64,000 nucleotides of DNA from CADBRN01 sp050944685 (GTDB taxonomy: Bacteria; Bacillota; Clostridia; Lachnospirales; Lachnospiraceae). Position 1 is the first letter of the stretch; each line of letters begins with the position of its first letter. The stretch spans positions 1 to 64,000 of the forward strand of contig JBMNRP010000013.1 of NCBI GenBank assembly GCA_050944685.1, in the 5' to 3' direction. This document shows positions 48,990-58,886 of the stretch, piece after piece. The notes under the pieces are model-generated. The model had not been told where the DNA came from. It saw nothing but the letters and a program-made list of their open reading frames with translations, and did no database searches. The position numbers and the translations under genes were made by a program.

Positions 48990-50354
48990 ATGCAGATTAT
49001 GGTTGTCGGATGCGGCAAAATAGGCAGATCGCTGGTCGCGTCTCTGGCCACAGAAGATTATAACGTTATCGTTGTCGATATCAATGAAAGAGTCGTGCAG
49101 GATCTTTCGATCAAGTACGACGTGATGGGCGTCGTGGGGAACGGCACCAGCTTCAGCACGCTGATGAAGGCGGGACTGATGCAGACGGATATTCTGATCG
49201 CCGTCACCCAGAGCGACGAGGTCAATCCTCTGACGTGCGTCATGGCGCGCCAGAAACGGGACTGTCACACGATCGCCCGTGTCCGGAATCCGATCTATTC
49301 CGAGGAGCGGCATTTCCTCAGATCGGAGCTGGAGCTTTCGATGACGATCAATCCCGAACTGGAGGCGGCGAAAGAGATGGCCAGCGTCCTGAGCTTTCCC
49401 AGCGCGTTCGAGGTCGAAATTCTGGGGAAATCCGGAATCCGCATGGTTCGGTTCCGGAATCCGAAGGAATCGCTTCTTTCCGGGGAGCCGCTCAGCGTGG
49501 CGGCTCAGAAGTTCAGCGACTCCGTTCTTGTGTGCATCGTGGAGCGCGGAGACGAAGTTGTCATTCCGAACGGCGATTTTGTCATTTTGGAAAATGATAT
49601 TGTTACCGTGATCGGCATGCCGAGAGATACGGAGGAGTTTTTCGACGCCATCGGCCTTCCCTATCAGAAGGTGAAAAACTGCATGATCGTCGGCGGCGGC
49701 GGTATTTCCTATTATCTCACGAGTATTCTTCACAGCGAGGGCATCGATGTCAAGATCATCGAGAGGAATGAGGAAAGATGTGAGGAACTCAGCTGCGAAT
49801 TTCCGTATGCGACGATCTGCCACGGGGACGGGACGGATCCCCAGGTTCTGATGGAGGAGAATCTCCAGAACACGGAGGCGCTGGTTGCCTGTACCGGGAT
49901 TGACGAGATCAACGCGTTCCTTGCGATGTACGCCGGGTCTTTTGTCAAAAAGAAAATTATCACGAAGATGAATCATCTGGAGTTCAATGATCTCATTGAC
50001 CGCATGGATCTGGGGAGCGTCGTAAACTCCAGGGTTCTGGTCACTCAGACCATTCTCCAGTATGTGCGCGCGACCGGAAACAGTATGGGCAGCAATGTCG
50101 AGAGCCTGTACCGGATCCGCAACGGACGCGTAGAGGTGCTTGAATTTTCGATCCGCGGGGAAAACGAGACAGTGGGTACTCCGCTCTGTGATCTGAAGCT
50201 GAAAAACGAGGTGCTGGTCGCCGGCATCATCCGGGAAGGAAAACTGATTATTCCGGGCGGGCAGGATCAGATCCTGCTCGGCGACTCTGTCATTATCGTG
50301 ACGACGCACAGCGGCTTCGGAGATATCACGGATATTCTCGAGAAGGCGTTCTGA
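48990..50354 (+). CDS. trkA: Trk potassium channel regulatory subunit TrkA
   Basis: 454 aa from ATG 48990 (AGGAG six bases upstream). It contains two RCK units. The first Rossmann fold, MVVGCGKIGRSLVASLA, ends in the nucleotide-ribose acid VVDIN; the second, MIVGGGGISYYLTSIL, ends in IIERNEERCEEL. A TrkA_C domain follows each (~140-225 and ~370-454). It binds NAD(H)/ATP and gates the TrkH channel from the cytoplasm. The 28-bp gap to trkH and the shared promoter show a two-gene operon. Confidence 0.95.
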   Translation: MQIMVVGCGKIGRSLVASLATEDYNVIVVDINERVVQDLSIKYDVMGVVGNGTSFSTLMKAGLMQTDILIAVTQSDEVNPLTCVMARQKRDCHTIARVRNPIYSEERHFLRSELELSMTINPELEAAKEMASVLSFPSAFEVEILGKSGIRMVRFRNPKESLLSGEPLSVAAQKFSDSVLVCIVERGDEVVIPNGDFVILENDIVTVIGMPRDTEEFFDAIGLPYQKVKNCMIVGGGGISYYLTSILHSEGIDVKIIERNEERCEELSCEFPYATICHGDGTDPQVLMEENLQNTEALVACTGIDEINAFLAMYAGSFVKKKIITKMNHLEFNDLIDRMDLGSVVNSRVLVTQTILQYVRATGNSMGSNVESLYRIRNGRVEVLEFSIRGENETVGTPLCDLKLKNEVLVAGIIREGKLIIPGGQDQILLGDSVIIVTTHSGFGDITDILEKAF

Positions 50355-50382
50355 CCGTTTTTCTCTGATCGAGGTACTTTGA

Positions 50383-51837
50383 ATGAATAAGCAGGTAATC
50401 GGATGGGTTATTGCGTGGGTTATCAAAATTGAGGGCTATCTGATGCTTCTGCCCTGCCTGATCGCCGTTATTTTCCGGGACAGACAGGGATTCGTGTATC
50501 TTGTCTTTGCCCTCGCGGCCATCGGAGCGGGGTCGCTGATCGCCTCCCGAAAACCGAAAAATATGGCGATCTACCAGAGAGAGGGCAATATCGCGGTCGG
50601 TCTCGCCTGGATCGTCATCAGTCTTTACGGAGCGCTTCCGTTTGTTGTGACGGGAGAAATTCCGAATTATGTGGACGCCGTTTTTGAGGTGGTTTCCGGA
50701 TTTACGACCACGGGGTCTTCCATTCTGACCGATGTGGAGGCGGTCAGCCACACTTCCCTTTTCTGGCGGAGCTTTACGCACTGGGTCGGAGGAATGGGCG
50801 TGCTCGTCTTTCTTCTGATGATGCTTCCCGCGAGGGGAGGCTCCCACATGAATCTGATGAAGGCAGAGAGCCCCGGCGTGGAGGTTTCAAAATTCGTCCC
50901 CCGCGTGAAAAATAACGCGAGTGCCCTTTACAAAATATATCTCGGCATGACGATCACTATGATCGTCGTTCTTCTGATATCCGGGATGAACTGGTTCGAC
51001 AGCCTCTGCATCACGTTCGGGGCAGCCGGTACCGGAGGCTTTGCCGTACTGAACTCCAGCTGCGCCTCTTATACACCGGCTCAGCAGTGGATTATTACCA
51101 TCGGGATGACGGCATTCGGGGTCAATTTTTCTTTTTATTATCTGTTTCTGACCCACCAGCGCCGCAAGGCGCTGGGGATGGAAGAGGTGCGGACCTACCT
51201 CGCGATCATTGTGTGCGCGGCGGTGATGATCGCCGTCAATATCCATATCGCTTTTCCGGATCTCTACAGAAACTGGGGGCACACCTTCCGCGACGCCTTT
51301 TTCCAGGTGGCCACGATTATCACGACGACCGGATTCAGTACGGCGGACTTCGATACCTGGCCGGCTTTTTCGAAAACCATCCTGTTTTTCCTGATGATTT
51401 TCGGCGCCTGCGCGGGAAGCACCGGCGGAGGCATCAAGACAGTCCGTCTGATTCTGGCGACGAAGACGATCCGCGAACAGCTCTACCGGGTTGTGCATCC
51501 GCGGGGAGTGCGGCAGGTCACGCTGAACGGCGCCCCGGTCAGCGACCGGGTCCTTCGCGGCTGCCACATATTCCTTCTCGCGTATTTCTTTGTTTTCGGC
51601 TTCTCGATATTCCTCGTGTCGCTGAACGGATATGATTTTGAGACAAATGTCACGGCGGTCGCCGCGACGCTGAACAATATCGGCCCCGGCTTCTCCAAAG
51701 TCGGAGCGACCTGCAACTACAGTTTTCTGAGTCCGTTTTCCAAGATCGTACTTATTTTTGACATGCTGATCGGGCGTCTGGAGATCATCCCCATCCTGAT
51801 TCTCTTTTACCCGAGAGCGTGGAAAAACCACGGCTGA
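50383..51837 (+). CDS. trkH: Trk/Ktr potassium channel subunit TrkH
   Basis: 484 aa membrane protein with repeated helix-pore-helix units. The selectivity filter-like turns are visible: SGFTTTGSSIL, GAAGTGGFAVLNS, TTTGFSTADF and NNIGPGFSKVG. GACAGSTGGGIKTVRL marks the intramembrane gate region. It transports K+ (with Na+ or H+ in some members), controlled by TrkA. The start follows an AGG-type site. The next gene, a lactonase, begins 34 bp later and may be read from the same transcript. Confidence 0.95.
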   Translation: MNKQVIGWVIAWVIKIEGYLMLLPCLIAVIFRDRQGFVYLVFALAAIGAGSLIASRKPKNMAIYQREGNIAVGLAWIVISLYGALPFVVTGEIPNYVDAVFEVVSGFTTTGSSILTDVEAVSHTSLFWRSFTHWVGGMGVLVFLLMMLPARGGSHMNLMKAESPGVEVSKFVPRVKNNASALYKIYLGMTITMIVVLLISGMNWFDSLCITFGAAGTGGFAVLNSSCASYTPAQQWIITIGMTAFGVNFSFYYLFLTHQRRKALGMEEVRTYLAIIVCAAVMIAVNIHIAFPDLYRNWGHTFRDAFFQVATIITTTGFSTADFDTWPAFSKTILFFLMIFGACAGSTGGGIKTVRLILATKTIREQLYRVVHPRGVRQVTLNGAPVSDRVLRGCHIFLLAYFFVFGFSIFLVSLNGYDFETNVTAVAATLNNIGPGFSKVGATCNYSFLSPFSKIVLIFDMLIGRLEIIPILILFYPRAWKNHG

Positions 51838-51871
51838 TACCGGTCCGGCACACAGCAGAAAGGAAAGGAAC

Positions 51872-52924
51872 ATGGCGGATCATTATGTTGCCTACGCGGG
51901 GACCTATACGCTCGGAAGCAGTATCGGAATTCATCTCTATGACGTGGATGTGAAGGAAGGAAGGCTCACGGAGCGGAAGGTGTTTCCGGTCAATAACTCC
52001 TCCTATCTGTGTATCTCCAGAAACGGGAAATTTCTCTACTCCATCGCGGACGAAGGCGTGGCGGTTTTCGCCATCGAAGAGGACGGGAATCTCGAGAAGA
52101 TCAACCAGATCGACATCAGCGGGATGCGCGGCTGTTATCTTTCGGTTGACCGGACCGGAAAGTACCTGTTTGTCGGAGGCTATCACGACGGGAAGGTCAC
52201 GCTGATCCACACTCACCATGACGGACGGCTCGGATCCGAGGTCGACGGCGTGTTTCACAAGGGGATCGGAAGCGTGGTGGAAAGAAACTTCCGTCCGCAT
52301 GTATCGTGCGTGCGCCAGACCCCCGACGGAAAATACGTCTGCGCCGTGGATAACGGAATCGACCAGATGAAGATCTATACCATCTCGGAACAGGGAAAGC
52401 TCAGGCTCGTGGATATCTTTCGCTGCCGGCTCGGATCGGCGCCCCGGATGATTGCCTTCAGCGGGGACGGGCGCTTCGCCTATCTTTCTTGTGAGCTTCA
52501 GAATGAAATCCGCGTGCTCCGTTATAATCCGGACCGCGAGGACGACATCTTCGAGGAAATCCAGTCGGTCAGCACCACCTCGGATAATGTGGAAGCTTCT
52601 CACGATGCCACGTTTGCCATTTCTTTTGCCCGGGACGGCGAATATCTTTTCGCCTCGGTCGCCGGCGACAATGTCGCGACGATGTTTCACGTCGACAGAG
52701 AGACGGGGCTTCTGGAAAAGCGCTTTTCCCTTCCGGTGAGCGGCAATTACCCGAAGGATCTGCGTCCCTTCCCGGAGGGAGATTTTCTCGCCTCCGTGAA
52801 TCATGAATCCGGGACGATCACGACCTTCCATGTGGATTATGAGAACAGTATCATGCTGATGAAGGGCAGACCGGTGGAGCTGGATACGCCAAATTGCATC
52901 GTCTTCACGAAAGTCATCCGGTGA
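51872..52924 (+). CDS. Lactonase-family beta-propeller protein (6-phosphogluconolactonase-like)
   Basis: 350 aa, no signal peptide. Seven propeller repeats are visible through recurring segments such as YLCISRNGKFLYSI, CYLSVDRTGKYLFVGGYH, RPHVSCVRQTPDGKYVCAVDNG, MIAFSGDGRFAYLSCEL and FAISFARDGEYLFASV. This matches the YbhE/Pgl lactonase family, which hydrolyses 6-phosphogluconolactone, though many members have other or unknown substrates. AAAGGAAAGGA precedes the start. It lies 34 bp behind trkH without a terminator. No other pentose-phosphate gene is near. Confidence 0.85.
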   Translation: MADHYVAYAGTYTLGSSIGIHLYDVDVKEGRLTERKVFPVNNSSYLCISRNGKFLYSIADEGVAVFAIEEDGNLEKINQIDISGMRGCYLSVDRTGKYLFVGGYHDGKVTLIHTHHDGRLGSEVDGVFHKGIGSVVERNFRPHVSCVRQTPDGKYVCAVDNGIDQMKIYTISEQGKLRLVDIFRCRLGSAPRMIAFSGDGRFAYLSCELQNEIRVLRYNPDREDDIFEEIQSVSTTSDNVEASHDATFAISFARDGEYLFASVAGDNVATMFHVDRETGLLEKRFSLPVSGNYPKDLRPFPEGDFLASVNHESGTITTFHVDYENSIMLMKGRPVELDTPNCIVFTKVIR

Positions 52925-52954
52925 TGACCGGAAATCATGACAAAAAAACATAAA

Positions 52955-52970
52955 AAAATCCCGGGATTTT
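52955..52970. promoter_or_regulatory. Perfect 16-bp palindrome upstream of the nifJ -35
   Basis: AAAATCCCGGGATTTT has no spacer, so it suits a DNA-bound dimer better than an RNA hairpin. It ends one base before the -35 of the nifJ promoter at 52972. The regulator is unknown. Confidence 0.5.
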
Positions 52971-52971
52971 G

Positions 52972-53032
52972 TTGTATTTTTCATGATACAAAGGTAAAAT
53001 CAAAAAGGAATGGGCATTTCCCGTGTTATACT
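52972..53032 (+). promoter_or_regulatory. Tandem promoters of nifJ
   Basis: P1 is TTGTAT (52972-52977) and TAAAAT (52995-53000) with 17-bp spacing. P2 is an extended -10 TGTTATACT at 53024-53032. A leader hairpin AACCGG / CCGGTT follows at about 53048-53067. Two promoters and a long leader fit a highly expressed gene. Confidence 0.55.
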
Positions 53033-53111
53033 TATATTGTTGCCGTAAACCGGTTTTTCGGCCGGTTCAGGGCAAAAAAATTAATTTTTCAGGCATGAAG
53101 GAGGAATAAAG

Positions 53112-56100
53112 ATGGCCAGACAAATGAAGACCATGGACGGCAACACCGCTGCTGCACATGCTTCGTATGCATTTACTGAAGTAGCGGCGATCTACCCGAT
53201 CACTCCGTCCTCTCCGATGGCGGAAGCTACCGATGAGTGGGCGACTCAGGGCAGAAAAAATATTTTCGGACAGGAGGTCCAGATTACGGAGATGCAGTCT
53301 GAGGCAGGTGCCGCTGCCGCGGTGCACGGCTCCCTTTCGGCGGGCGCACTCACCACTACGTACACTGCTTCTCAGGGTCTTCTCCTGATGATCCCGAACC
53401 TTTACAAGGTTGCCGGTGAGCTTCTTCCGGGTGTATTCAATGTTTCCGCGCGCTGCGTAGCGACCCACGCCCTGAATATTTTCGGCGATCATTCGGACAT
53501 TTATGCATGTCGTCAGACCGGTGTCGCGATGCTCTGCGAATCTTCTGTTCAGGAGGTTATGGATCTGACTCCCGTCGCGCATTGTGCGGCCATCAAGGGC
53601 AGAGTTCCGTTCATCAACTTCTTCGACGGATTCCGTACTTCCCACGAGATTCAGAAGATCGAGATCTGGGACTATGACGATCTCAAAGATATGATTGACA
53701 TGGACGCGGTAAAGGCATTCAGAAAGAACGCTCTGAATCCGGAACATCCATGCCAGAGAGGTTCTGCTCAGAACCCGGATATTTTCTTCCAGACCAGTGA
53801 AGCTACGAATCCTTACTATGACGCGATCCCGGGCATCGTCCAGGATTACATGGACAAGGTTAATGCGAAGATCGGAACAGACTACAAGCTGTTCAATTAC
53901 TACGGCGCTCCGGATGCCGAGCACATCATCATTGCCATGGGCTCCGTCAACGACTGCATCGAGGAAACCATCGATTATCTCGCTTCCCAGGGACGGAAAG
54001 TCGGTCTCGTAAAGGTTCGTCTGTACAGACCGTTCTGCGCTCAGGCCCTGATCGATGCGATCCCGGATACCGTAAAGCAGATCTCCGTTCTTGACAGAAC
54101 GAAAGAGCCCGGTTCCATCGGCGAGCCGCTGTATCTGGACGTGGTCGCCGCTCTCCGCGGATCGAAGTTTGACGGAGTGAAGATCTTCACCGGACGCTAC
54201 GGCCTCGGTTCGAAGGACACCACACCGGCGGATATCGTCGCTGTTTACAACAACACAGAGAAGCAGCGCTTCGTTATTGATATCGTAGATGATCAGACCA
54301 ACCTCTCTCTTGAGGTCGGCGAGCCGCTCGTCACCACTCCGGAAGGAACGATCAACTGCAAGTTCTGGGGACTCGGCGCGGACGGAACCGTCGGAGCGAA
54401 CAAGAACTCGATCAAGATCATCGGCGATAACACCGACATGTACGCGCAGGCTTACTTCGATTATGATTCGAAGAAGTCCGGCGGTGTCACCATGTCCCAC
54501 CTCCGCTTCGGAAAGAAGCCGATCAAATCCACTTATCTCATCCATAAAGCGGACTTCGTCGCATGCCACAATCCGGCTTATATCACGAAGTTCAACATGG
54601 TTCAGGAACTGGTTGACGGAGGAACCTTCCTTCTGAACTGCAAGTGGACGGATGAAGAGCTGGAGGAGCATATCCCGGGACAGGTGAAGGCCTTTATTGC
54701 CAACCACAACATCAAGTTCTATACCATCGACGGTGTGAAAATCGGTATCCAGGTCGGCATGGGACCGACCCGTATCAATACGATCCTGCAGTCCGCGTTC
54801 TTCAAGCTGGCGAACATCATCCCGGAGGAGAAAGCCATCGAGCTGATGAAAGCCGCCGCGAAGAAGACGTACGGCCGCAAGGGAGATGACGTCGTTCAGA
54901 AGAACTGGGCGGCCATCGACGAAGGCGCAAAGCAGGTTCACGAAGTCAAAGTTCCGGACAGCTGGAAGAATGCGGCTGACGAGGGACTTGAGTGGAAGCA
55001 GCACACCGCGGGAAGCAAGGACCAGCTTGATTTTGTCAACACGATTCAGAACAAGGTCAGCGCTCAGGAAGGAAACACCCTGACGGTCAGCCAGGTTGCT
55101 CCGTACGTAGACGGTACGACCCCGTCCGGAACCGCCGCTTTTGAAAAACGAGGCATCGCGGTTAATGTTCCGGTTTGGAATTCCGAGAACTGCATCCAGT
55201 GCAACAGATGCGCATACGTCTGCCCGCACGCTGTTATCCGTCCGGTCGCTCTGACCGAGGAAGAGGTCAAGGGTCTTCCGGAGGGAACCACGGTTCTTCC
55301 GATGACCGGAATGCCGGATTACAAGTTCCGCATCGTGATTTCTTCTCTGGACTGCACAGGCTGCGGTTCCTGCGCGAATGTCTGCCCGGGCAAGAAGGGC
55401 GCGAAGGCTCTGGAGATGAAGGCTCTCGACCAGGCTATGGATAATCAGCCGGTCTTCGACTATGCGGTAACGCTTCCGGAGAAGGCAGATGTTATTGCCA
55501 AGTTCAAACAGAATACCGTAAAGGGCAGTCAGTTTAAGAAACCGCTGCTTGAGTTCTCCGGCGCCTGCGCAGGATGCGGGGAGACTCCGTACGCAAGACT
55601 GATCACCCAGATCTGCGGTGACAGAATGTACATCGGAAACGCTACAGGATGCTCTTCCATCTGGGGCAACTCCTCGCCGTCCACTCCTTACACCAAGGAC
55701 GACAAGGGTCACGGTCCGGCATGGTCCAACTCCCTGTTCGAGGACGCTGCTGAGTTCTCCTATGGTATGCTTCTGGCTCAGAAGGCTCTGCGCACCCGTC
55801 TGGCAGCCGCTGTCACGGCCGTCAAAGAGGGAGCTTCCGCGGATGTCGCGGCGGCATGCGATGAGTATCTGAACACCATGAAGGACGGCGCTGCGAACGC
55901 AGTCGCGACGGACAAGCTGGTTGCGGCTCTGGCCGGTGTCGACAGCGAAGACGCGAAGTTCATTCTGGAAAACAAAGAATTCCTTGCCAAGAAGTCACAC
56001 TGGGCATTCGGCGGTGACGGCTGGGCTTACGATATCGGATTCGGCGGACTGGATCATGTCATCGCCAGCGGCCAGGATATCAATATCATGGTCTTCGATA

Positions 56101-56651
56101 CCGAGGTTTACTCCAATACCGGCGGTCAGTCCTCCAAGGCTACCCCGACCGGTGCGGTCGCTCAGTTTGCTGCCGGCGGTAAAGAGACGAAGAAGAAAGA
56201 CCTCGCCTCCATCGCGATGAGCTACGGTTATGTCTATGTCGCTCAGATCGCCATGGGTGCGGATTACAATCAGGCAGTCAAGGCGATCGCCGAGGCTGAG
56301 GCTTATCAGGGACCGTCCGTCATCATCGCTTATGCTCCGTGCATCAACCACGGCATCAAGAAGGGCATGGCGAAGGTAATGGATGAGGAAGCTCTGGCAG
56401 TCAAGTCCGGATACTGGCATCTGTTCCGCTACAACCCGGCTCTCGCGAAAGAAGGAAAACCGGCATTCACGCTGGATTCCAAGGCTCCGACCGAGTCCTA
56501 TCAGGACTTCCTGATGGGCGAGGTTCGTTACAACTCTCTGAAGAGAGCGAACCCGGCGAAGGCCGATCGTCTGTTCGCGAAGTCCGAGGGCGAGGCGAAG
56601 GAGCATTACGAGTACCTCAACAAGCTGATCAAGCTGTATGGAGGAGAATAA
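53112..56651 (+). CDS. nifJ: Pyruvate:ferredoxin (flavodoxin) oxidoreductase
   Basis: 1179 aa, the full single-chain form. Domain I-II start with TAAAHASYAFTEVAAIYPITPSSPMAE. The middle has the gamma domain and two 4Fe-4S motifs, CIQCNRCAYVCPHA and CTGCGSCANVCPG (~695-765). The TPP-binding C-terminal part has CAGCGETPYARL, with a further cluster Cys, GDGWAYDIGFGGLDHV and VYSNTGGQSSKATP. It oxidises pyruvate to acetyl-CoA and CO2 and reduces ferredoxin, the central step of clostridial fermentation. GAAGGAGG lies just before the start. Codon choice is more restricted (frequent TCC, GTT, AAG) than in neighbours, as expected for strong expression. A terminator follows. Confidence 0.97.
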   Translation: MARQMKTMDGNTAAAHASYAFTEVAAIYPITPSSPMAEATDEWATQGRKNIFGQEVQITEMQSEAGAAAAVHGSLSAGALTTTYTASQGLLLMIPNLYKVAGELLPGVFNVSARCVATHALNIFGDHSDIYACRQTGVAMLCESSVQEVMDLTPVAHCAAIKGRVPFINFFDGFRTSHEIQKIEIWDYDDLKDMIDMDAVKAFRKNALNPEHPCQRGSAQNPDIFFQTSEATNPYYDAIPGIVQDYMDKVNAKIGTDYKLFNYYGAPDAEHIIIAMGSVNDCIEETIDYLASQGRKVGLVKVRLYRPFCAQALIDAIPDTVKQISVLDRTKEPGSIGEPLYLDVVAALRGSKFDGVKIFTGRYGLGSKDTTPADIVAVYNNTEKQRFVIDIVDDQTNLSLEVGEPLVTTPEGTINCKFWGLGADGTVGANKNSIKIIGDNTDMYAQAYFDYDSKKSGGVTMSHLRFGKKPIKSTYLIHKADFVACHNPAYITKFNMVQELVDGGTFLLNCKWTDEELEEHIPGQVKAFIANHNIKFYTIDGVKIGIQVGMGPTRINTILQSAFFKLANIIPEEKAIELMKAAAKKTYGRKGDDVVQKNWAAIDEGAKQVHEVKVPDSWKNAADEGLEWKQHTAGSKDQLDFVNTIQNKVSAQEGNTLTVSQVAPYVDGTTPSGTAAFEKRGIAVNVPVWNSENCIQCNRCAYVCPHAVIRPVALTEEEVKGLPEGTTVLPMTGMPDYKFRIVISSLDCTGCGSCANVCPGKKGAKALEMKALDQAMDNQPVFDYAVTLPEKADVIAKFKQNTVKGSQFKKPLLEFSGACAGCGETPYARLITQICGDRMYIGNATGCSSIWGNSSPSTPYTKDDKGHGPAWSNSLFEDAAEFSYGMLLAQKALRTRLAAAVTAVKEGASADVAAACDEYLNTMKDGAANAVATDKLVAALAGVDSEDAKFILENKEFLAKKSHWAFGGDGWAYDIGFGGLDHVIASGQDINIMVFDTEVYSNTGGQSSKATPTGAVAQFAAGGKETKKKDLASIAMSYGYVYVAQIAMGADYNQAVKAIAEAEAYQGPSVIIAYAPCINHGIKKGMAKVMDEEALAVKSGYWHLFRYNPALAKEGKPAFTLDSKAPTESYQDFLMGEVRYNSLKRANPAKADRLFAKSEGEAKEHYEYLNKLIKLYGGE

Positions 56652-56706
56652 TTTTCAGAAAGGGATCGCCCGGATTTTGTGCGGACCGGATATCTGAATA
56701 CAGAGA

Positions 56707-56737
56707 GGCAGCTGCGTTTGCAGCTGCCCCTTTTTTG
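56707..56737 (+). terminator. Terminator after nifJ
   Basis: Perfect 9-bp stem GGCAGCTGC / GCAGCTGCC with GTTT loop, followed by CC and six T. Confidence 0.9.
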
Positions 56738-56768
56738 ATTTCTCTTTCCAAAGAAGAGGGATATGGAG

Positions 56769-58085
56769 TTATGCCTCCGGCTTCAGCACCATGGAAGAGT
56801 ACGGGGGAAGTTCGATGCCGTCGGCGGTCCGGTATTTCTTTCCTCCAAGGAGATCGGTCATCTCGCCGCACCCGGCGTCAAAGCGGACCGTGTACGGGTT
56901 TTCATCCGCGTTGACCGCCGTGAAAAGACGGGAGCCGTCCGCGGATGAGGAGCGTTCGAAGACGCACTGTCGGTTTGTCAGTACGACGGACCGGAAGTCC
57001 CCGTACGCAAGACAGGGGGAACTCCTGAAGATCCGTGCGAGGGATGCGATGTGATCGGTCAGATCGTTCCACTCCGGTTCGCCGAAGCAGGGGCGGAGAG
57101 CCGGATCGCCCTCGGACTTATCCGCCTTTGCGCCCCACTCGCTTCCGTAATAGATGATCGGCATGCCGGGCATGGTGAAAATCATCGTGTAGATGAGCGG
57201 CAGATGCTTTTCGTTGTTCAGGACAGACGCGATGCGGGAGACGTCGTGATTGTCCGCGAAGGACCAGAGGTGCTTTCCCCGGTACAGTGTCCACGGGTCG
57301 GACCCGAACTGGCGCAGCAGAGAGTGAATGATTTCAAACAGGTTCATGCTGTTGAATGCGGAGTAGAGCCCCTTGTAGCACTCGTAATTCGTGACCGAGT
57401 GACACATTTCATCGTTCATGATCTGGTTGTAATCGCCGTGGATAATCTCTCCGACGAGAAAGAAGTCCTCCTTTTCCGCCGTGGTCTCCCGCCGAAGCGT
57501 TTTCAGGAACTCCCGGTCGAGCAGGTATGCGACGTCCAGACGCAGGCCGTCGATGTCGAAATCCCGGATCCACATTCGGACGGAATCCATCAGATAGCGG
57601 ATGACCTCCGGATTTTGGAGATTCAGGCGAACCAGGTCGTAATTGCCTTCCCATCCCTCATACCAGAAGCCGTCGTTCGCGGGAGTGTTTCCGTTCAGGT
57701 CAATGTGAAACCACCCGAGATAAGGGGACCCTTCGCGGTTTTCCTGCACATCGCGAAAAGCGAAAAACCCGCGTCCCACATGGTTGAAAACGCCGTCGAT
57801 GATGACCCGGATACCCGCTTCGTGGAGAGAGGAGACGATCTCCCGGAAATCATCATTGGTTCCGAGACGGACGTCGATCTTCCGGTAGTCGCGCGTGTTG
57901 TATCCGTGCGTGTCCGATTCGAACAGAGGTGAAAAGTAGACGGCGCCGACCCCGAGCTTTTTCAGGTGGGGGATCCAGTCCGTCACTTTCCGGATCCGAT
58001 GGGACAGGACGCCGTCATTTTCAAACGGAGCTCCGGTGAAGCCGAGAGGATATATCTGGTAAAAAACCGTTTCGTATGCCCACAT
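56769..58085 (-). CDS. Cytoplasmic GH13 alpha-amylase-family enzyme
   Basis: 438 aa, no signal peptide. GH13 conserved regions appear in order: VIIDGVFNHVGRG (region I), DIDGLRLDVAYL with the nucleophile Asp (II), FFLVGEIIHG with the acid Glu (III) and FADNHDVSRI with the third Asp (IV). Length and lack of an N-terminal starch-binding domain suit neopullulanase/cyclomaltodextrinase-like or maltooligosaccharide hydrolases. It would process imported or glycogen-derived maltodextrins. The C-terminal beta domain is short but present (MVLKPEA). It is followed by no minus-strand gene; nifJ converges from the other side. Confidence 0.9.
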   Translation of the reverse strand: MWAYETVFYQIYPLGFTGAPFENDGVLSHRIRKVTDWIPHLKKLGVGAVYFSPLFESDTHGYNTRDYRKIDVRLGTNDDFREIVSSLHEAGIRVIIDGVFNHVGRGFFAFRDVQENREGSPYLGWFHIDLNGNTPANDGFWYEGWEGNYDLVRLNLQNPEVIRYLMDSVRMWIRDFDIDGLRLDVAYLLDREFLKTLRRETTAEKEDFFLVGEIIHGDYNQIMNDEMCHSVTNYECYKGLYSAFNSMNLFEIIHSLLRQFGSDPWTLYRGKHLWSFADNHDVSRIASVLNNEKHLPLIYTMIFTMPGMPIIYYGSEWGAKADKSEGDPALRPCFGEPEWNDLTDHIASLARIFRSSPCLAYGDFRSVVLTNRQCVFERSSSADGSRLFTAVNADENPYTVRFDAGCGEMTDLLGGKKYRTADGIELPPYSSMVLKPEA

Positions 58086-58183
58086 TTATGTAAATACCTC
58101 GCTTTTTCTGTCTATATTATTGTGATTTGCCGGTGTTTGATGGTGAAAAGCCGGTGTGCTTCCGCCGGACTCTTGCCGGGTGT

Positions 58184-58636
58184 TCACTCACCCATGACCT
58201 GAAAGACGATTTCTCTGTGACGGTCCCGGACGTCGCACTCGACGAGTGTGAGATTCTGCCAGGGGCCGATGGTGATGTCGCCGTTTACGAAAGGAATGGT
58301 GATAAACGGAGAGAGGATCGCCGACTTGATGTGACTGGATCCGTTGTCATCTCCCCAGGTTTCGTGGTGCTTGTAGTAGATGACGTTTCCGTTTTCATCT
58401 TTATAGGGTGAGATAATGTCGAGCGCCTTTTTCAGGTCCCGCGTCACCATGCCGGGTTCAAACTCCAGCGTTGTCAGTGCGGCCACGCCGCCGGTTGTGA
58501 ATCCGGTGATGATTCCGTCGCTGATTTTCTTTTTTTCACACGCCTCCCGGACGGCCGCCCGGAAATCATTTGTGACGTCGATCATTCCCATGTTGCCTTT
58601 TGTGTGATATTCTTTCGTTTTTGTAAAAACTGCCAT
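58184..58636 (-). CDS. YjbQ/UPF0047-family protein
   Basis: 150 aa from ATG 58636 (GGGAGG seven bases upstream); the longer frame lacks a ribosome site. It has the whole YjbQ layout: IITGFTTGGVAALTTLEFEPGM, HHETWGDDNGSSHIKSAIL, ITIPFVNGDITIGPWQNLTL, and terminal FQVMGE. It belongs to the subgroup with TTxEYEPG in place of the HTT-A-NE motif. Some YjbQ proteins show weak thiamine-phosphate synthase activity, hence the common label; the physiological role is uncertain. An extended -10 (TGGTAAAAT, minus strand near 58683-58691) lies upstream. The 98-bp gap to the GH13 gene shows no terminator. Confidence 0.88.
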   Translation of the reverse strand: MAVFTKTKEYHTKGNMGMIDVTNDFRAAVREACEKKKISDGIITGFTTGGVAALTTLEFEPGMVTRDLKKALDIISPYKDENGNVIYYKHHETWGDDNGSSHIKSAILSPFITIPFVNGDITIGPWQNLTLVECDVRDRHREIVFQVMGE

Positions 58637-58819
58637 AATATCCTCCCGCTTTTCAGGTGAAGTTTTCCATAAGTTCGTTATCATTTTACCACATCCTGCC
58701 GTTTCCGTCTGTTACGGGAAAAAATTCAACTTCTCCGGTTTAGTATTTACATTGGTAAAAGCGCCGAAAAGATTATTAAAAAATGCTAAACTTTCTGTCT
58801 ATAAAATAACGAATGGTCG

Positions 58820-58848
58820 TTGCCTTTTTAACAAGTGATTGCTATAAT
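58820..58848 (+). promoter_or_regulatory. Promoter of hppA
   Basis: TTGCCT (58820-58825) and TATAAT (58843-58848) are 17 bp apart, and TGC extends the -10. It lies about 40 bp before the start. Confidence 0.7.
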
Positions 58849-58886
58849 GATTTCCAGTTGGAAATTTTTATGGAGGTGTCATAGTT

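Noticed and set aside
53067..55712. 881-codon minus-strand open frame opposite nifJ
   Set aside because: Antisense to a gene with full-length family match; composition is typical of a shadow frame of strongly biased codons. The same holds for 58842-61064 (opposite hppA) and 13853-15793 (opposite the CheBR-kinase).
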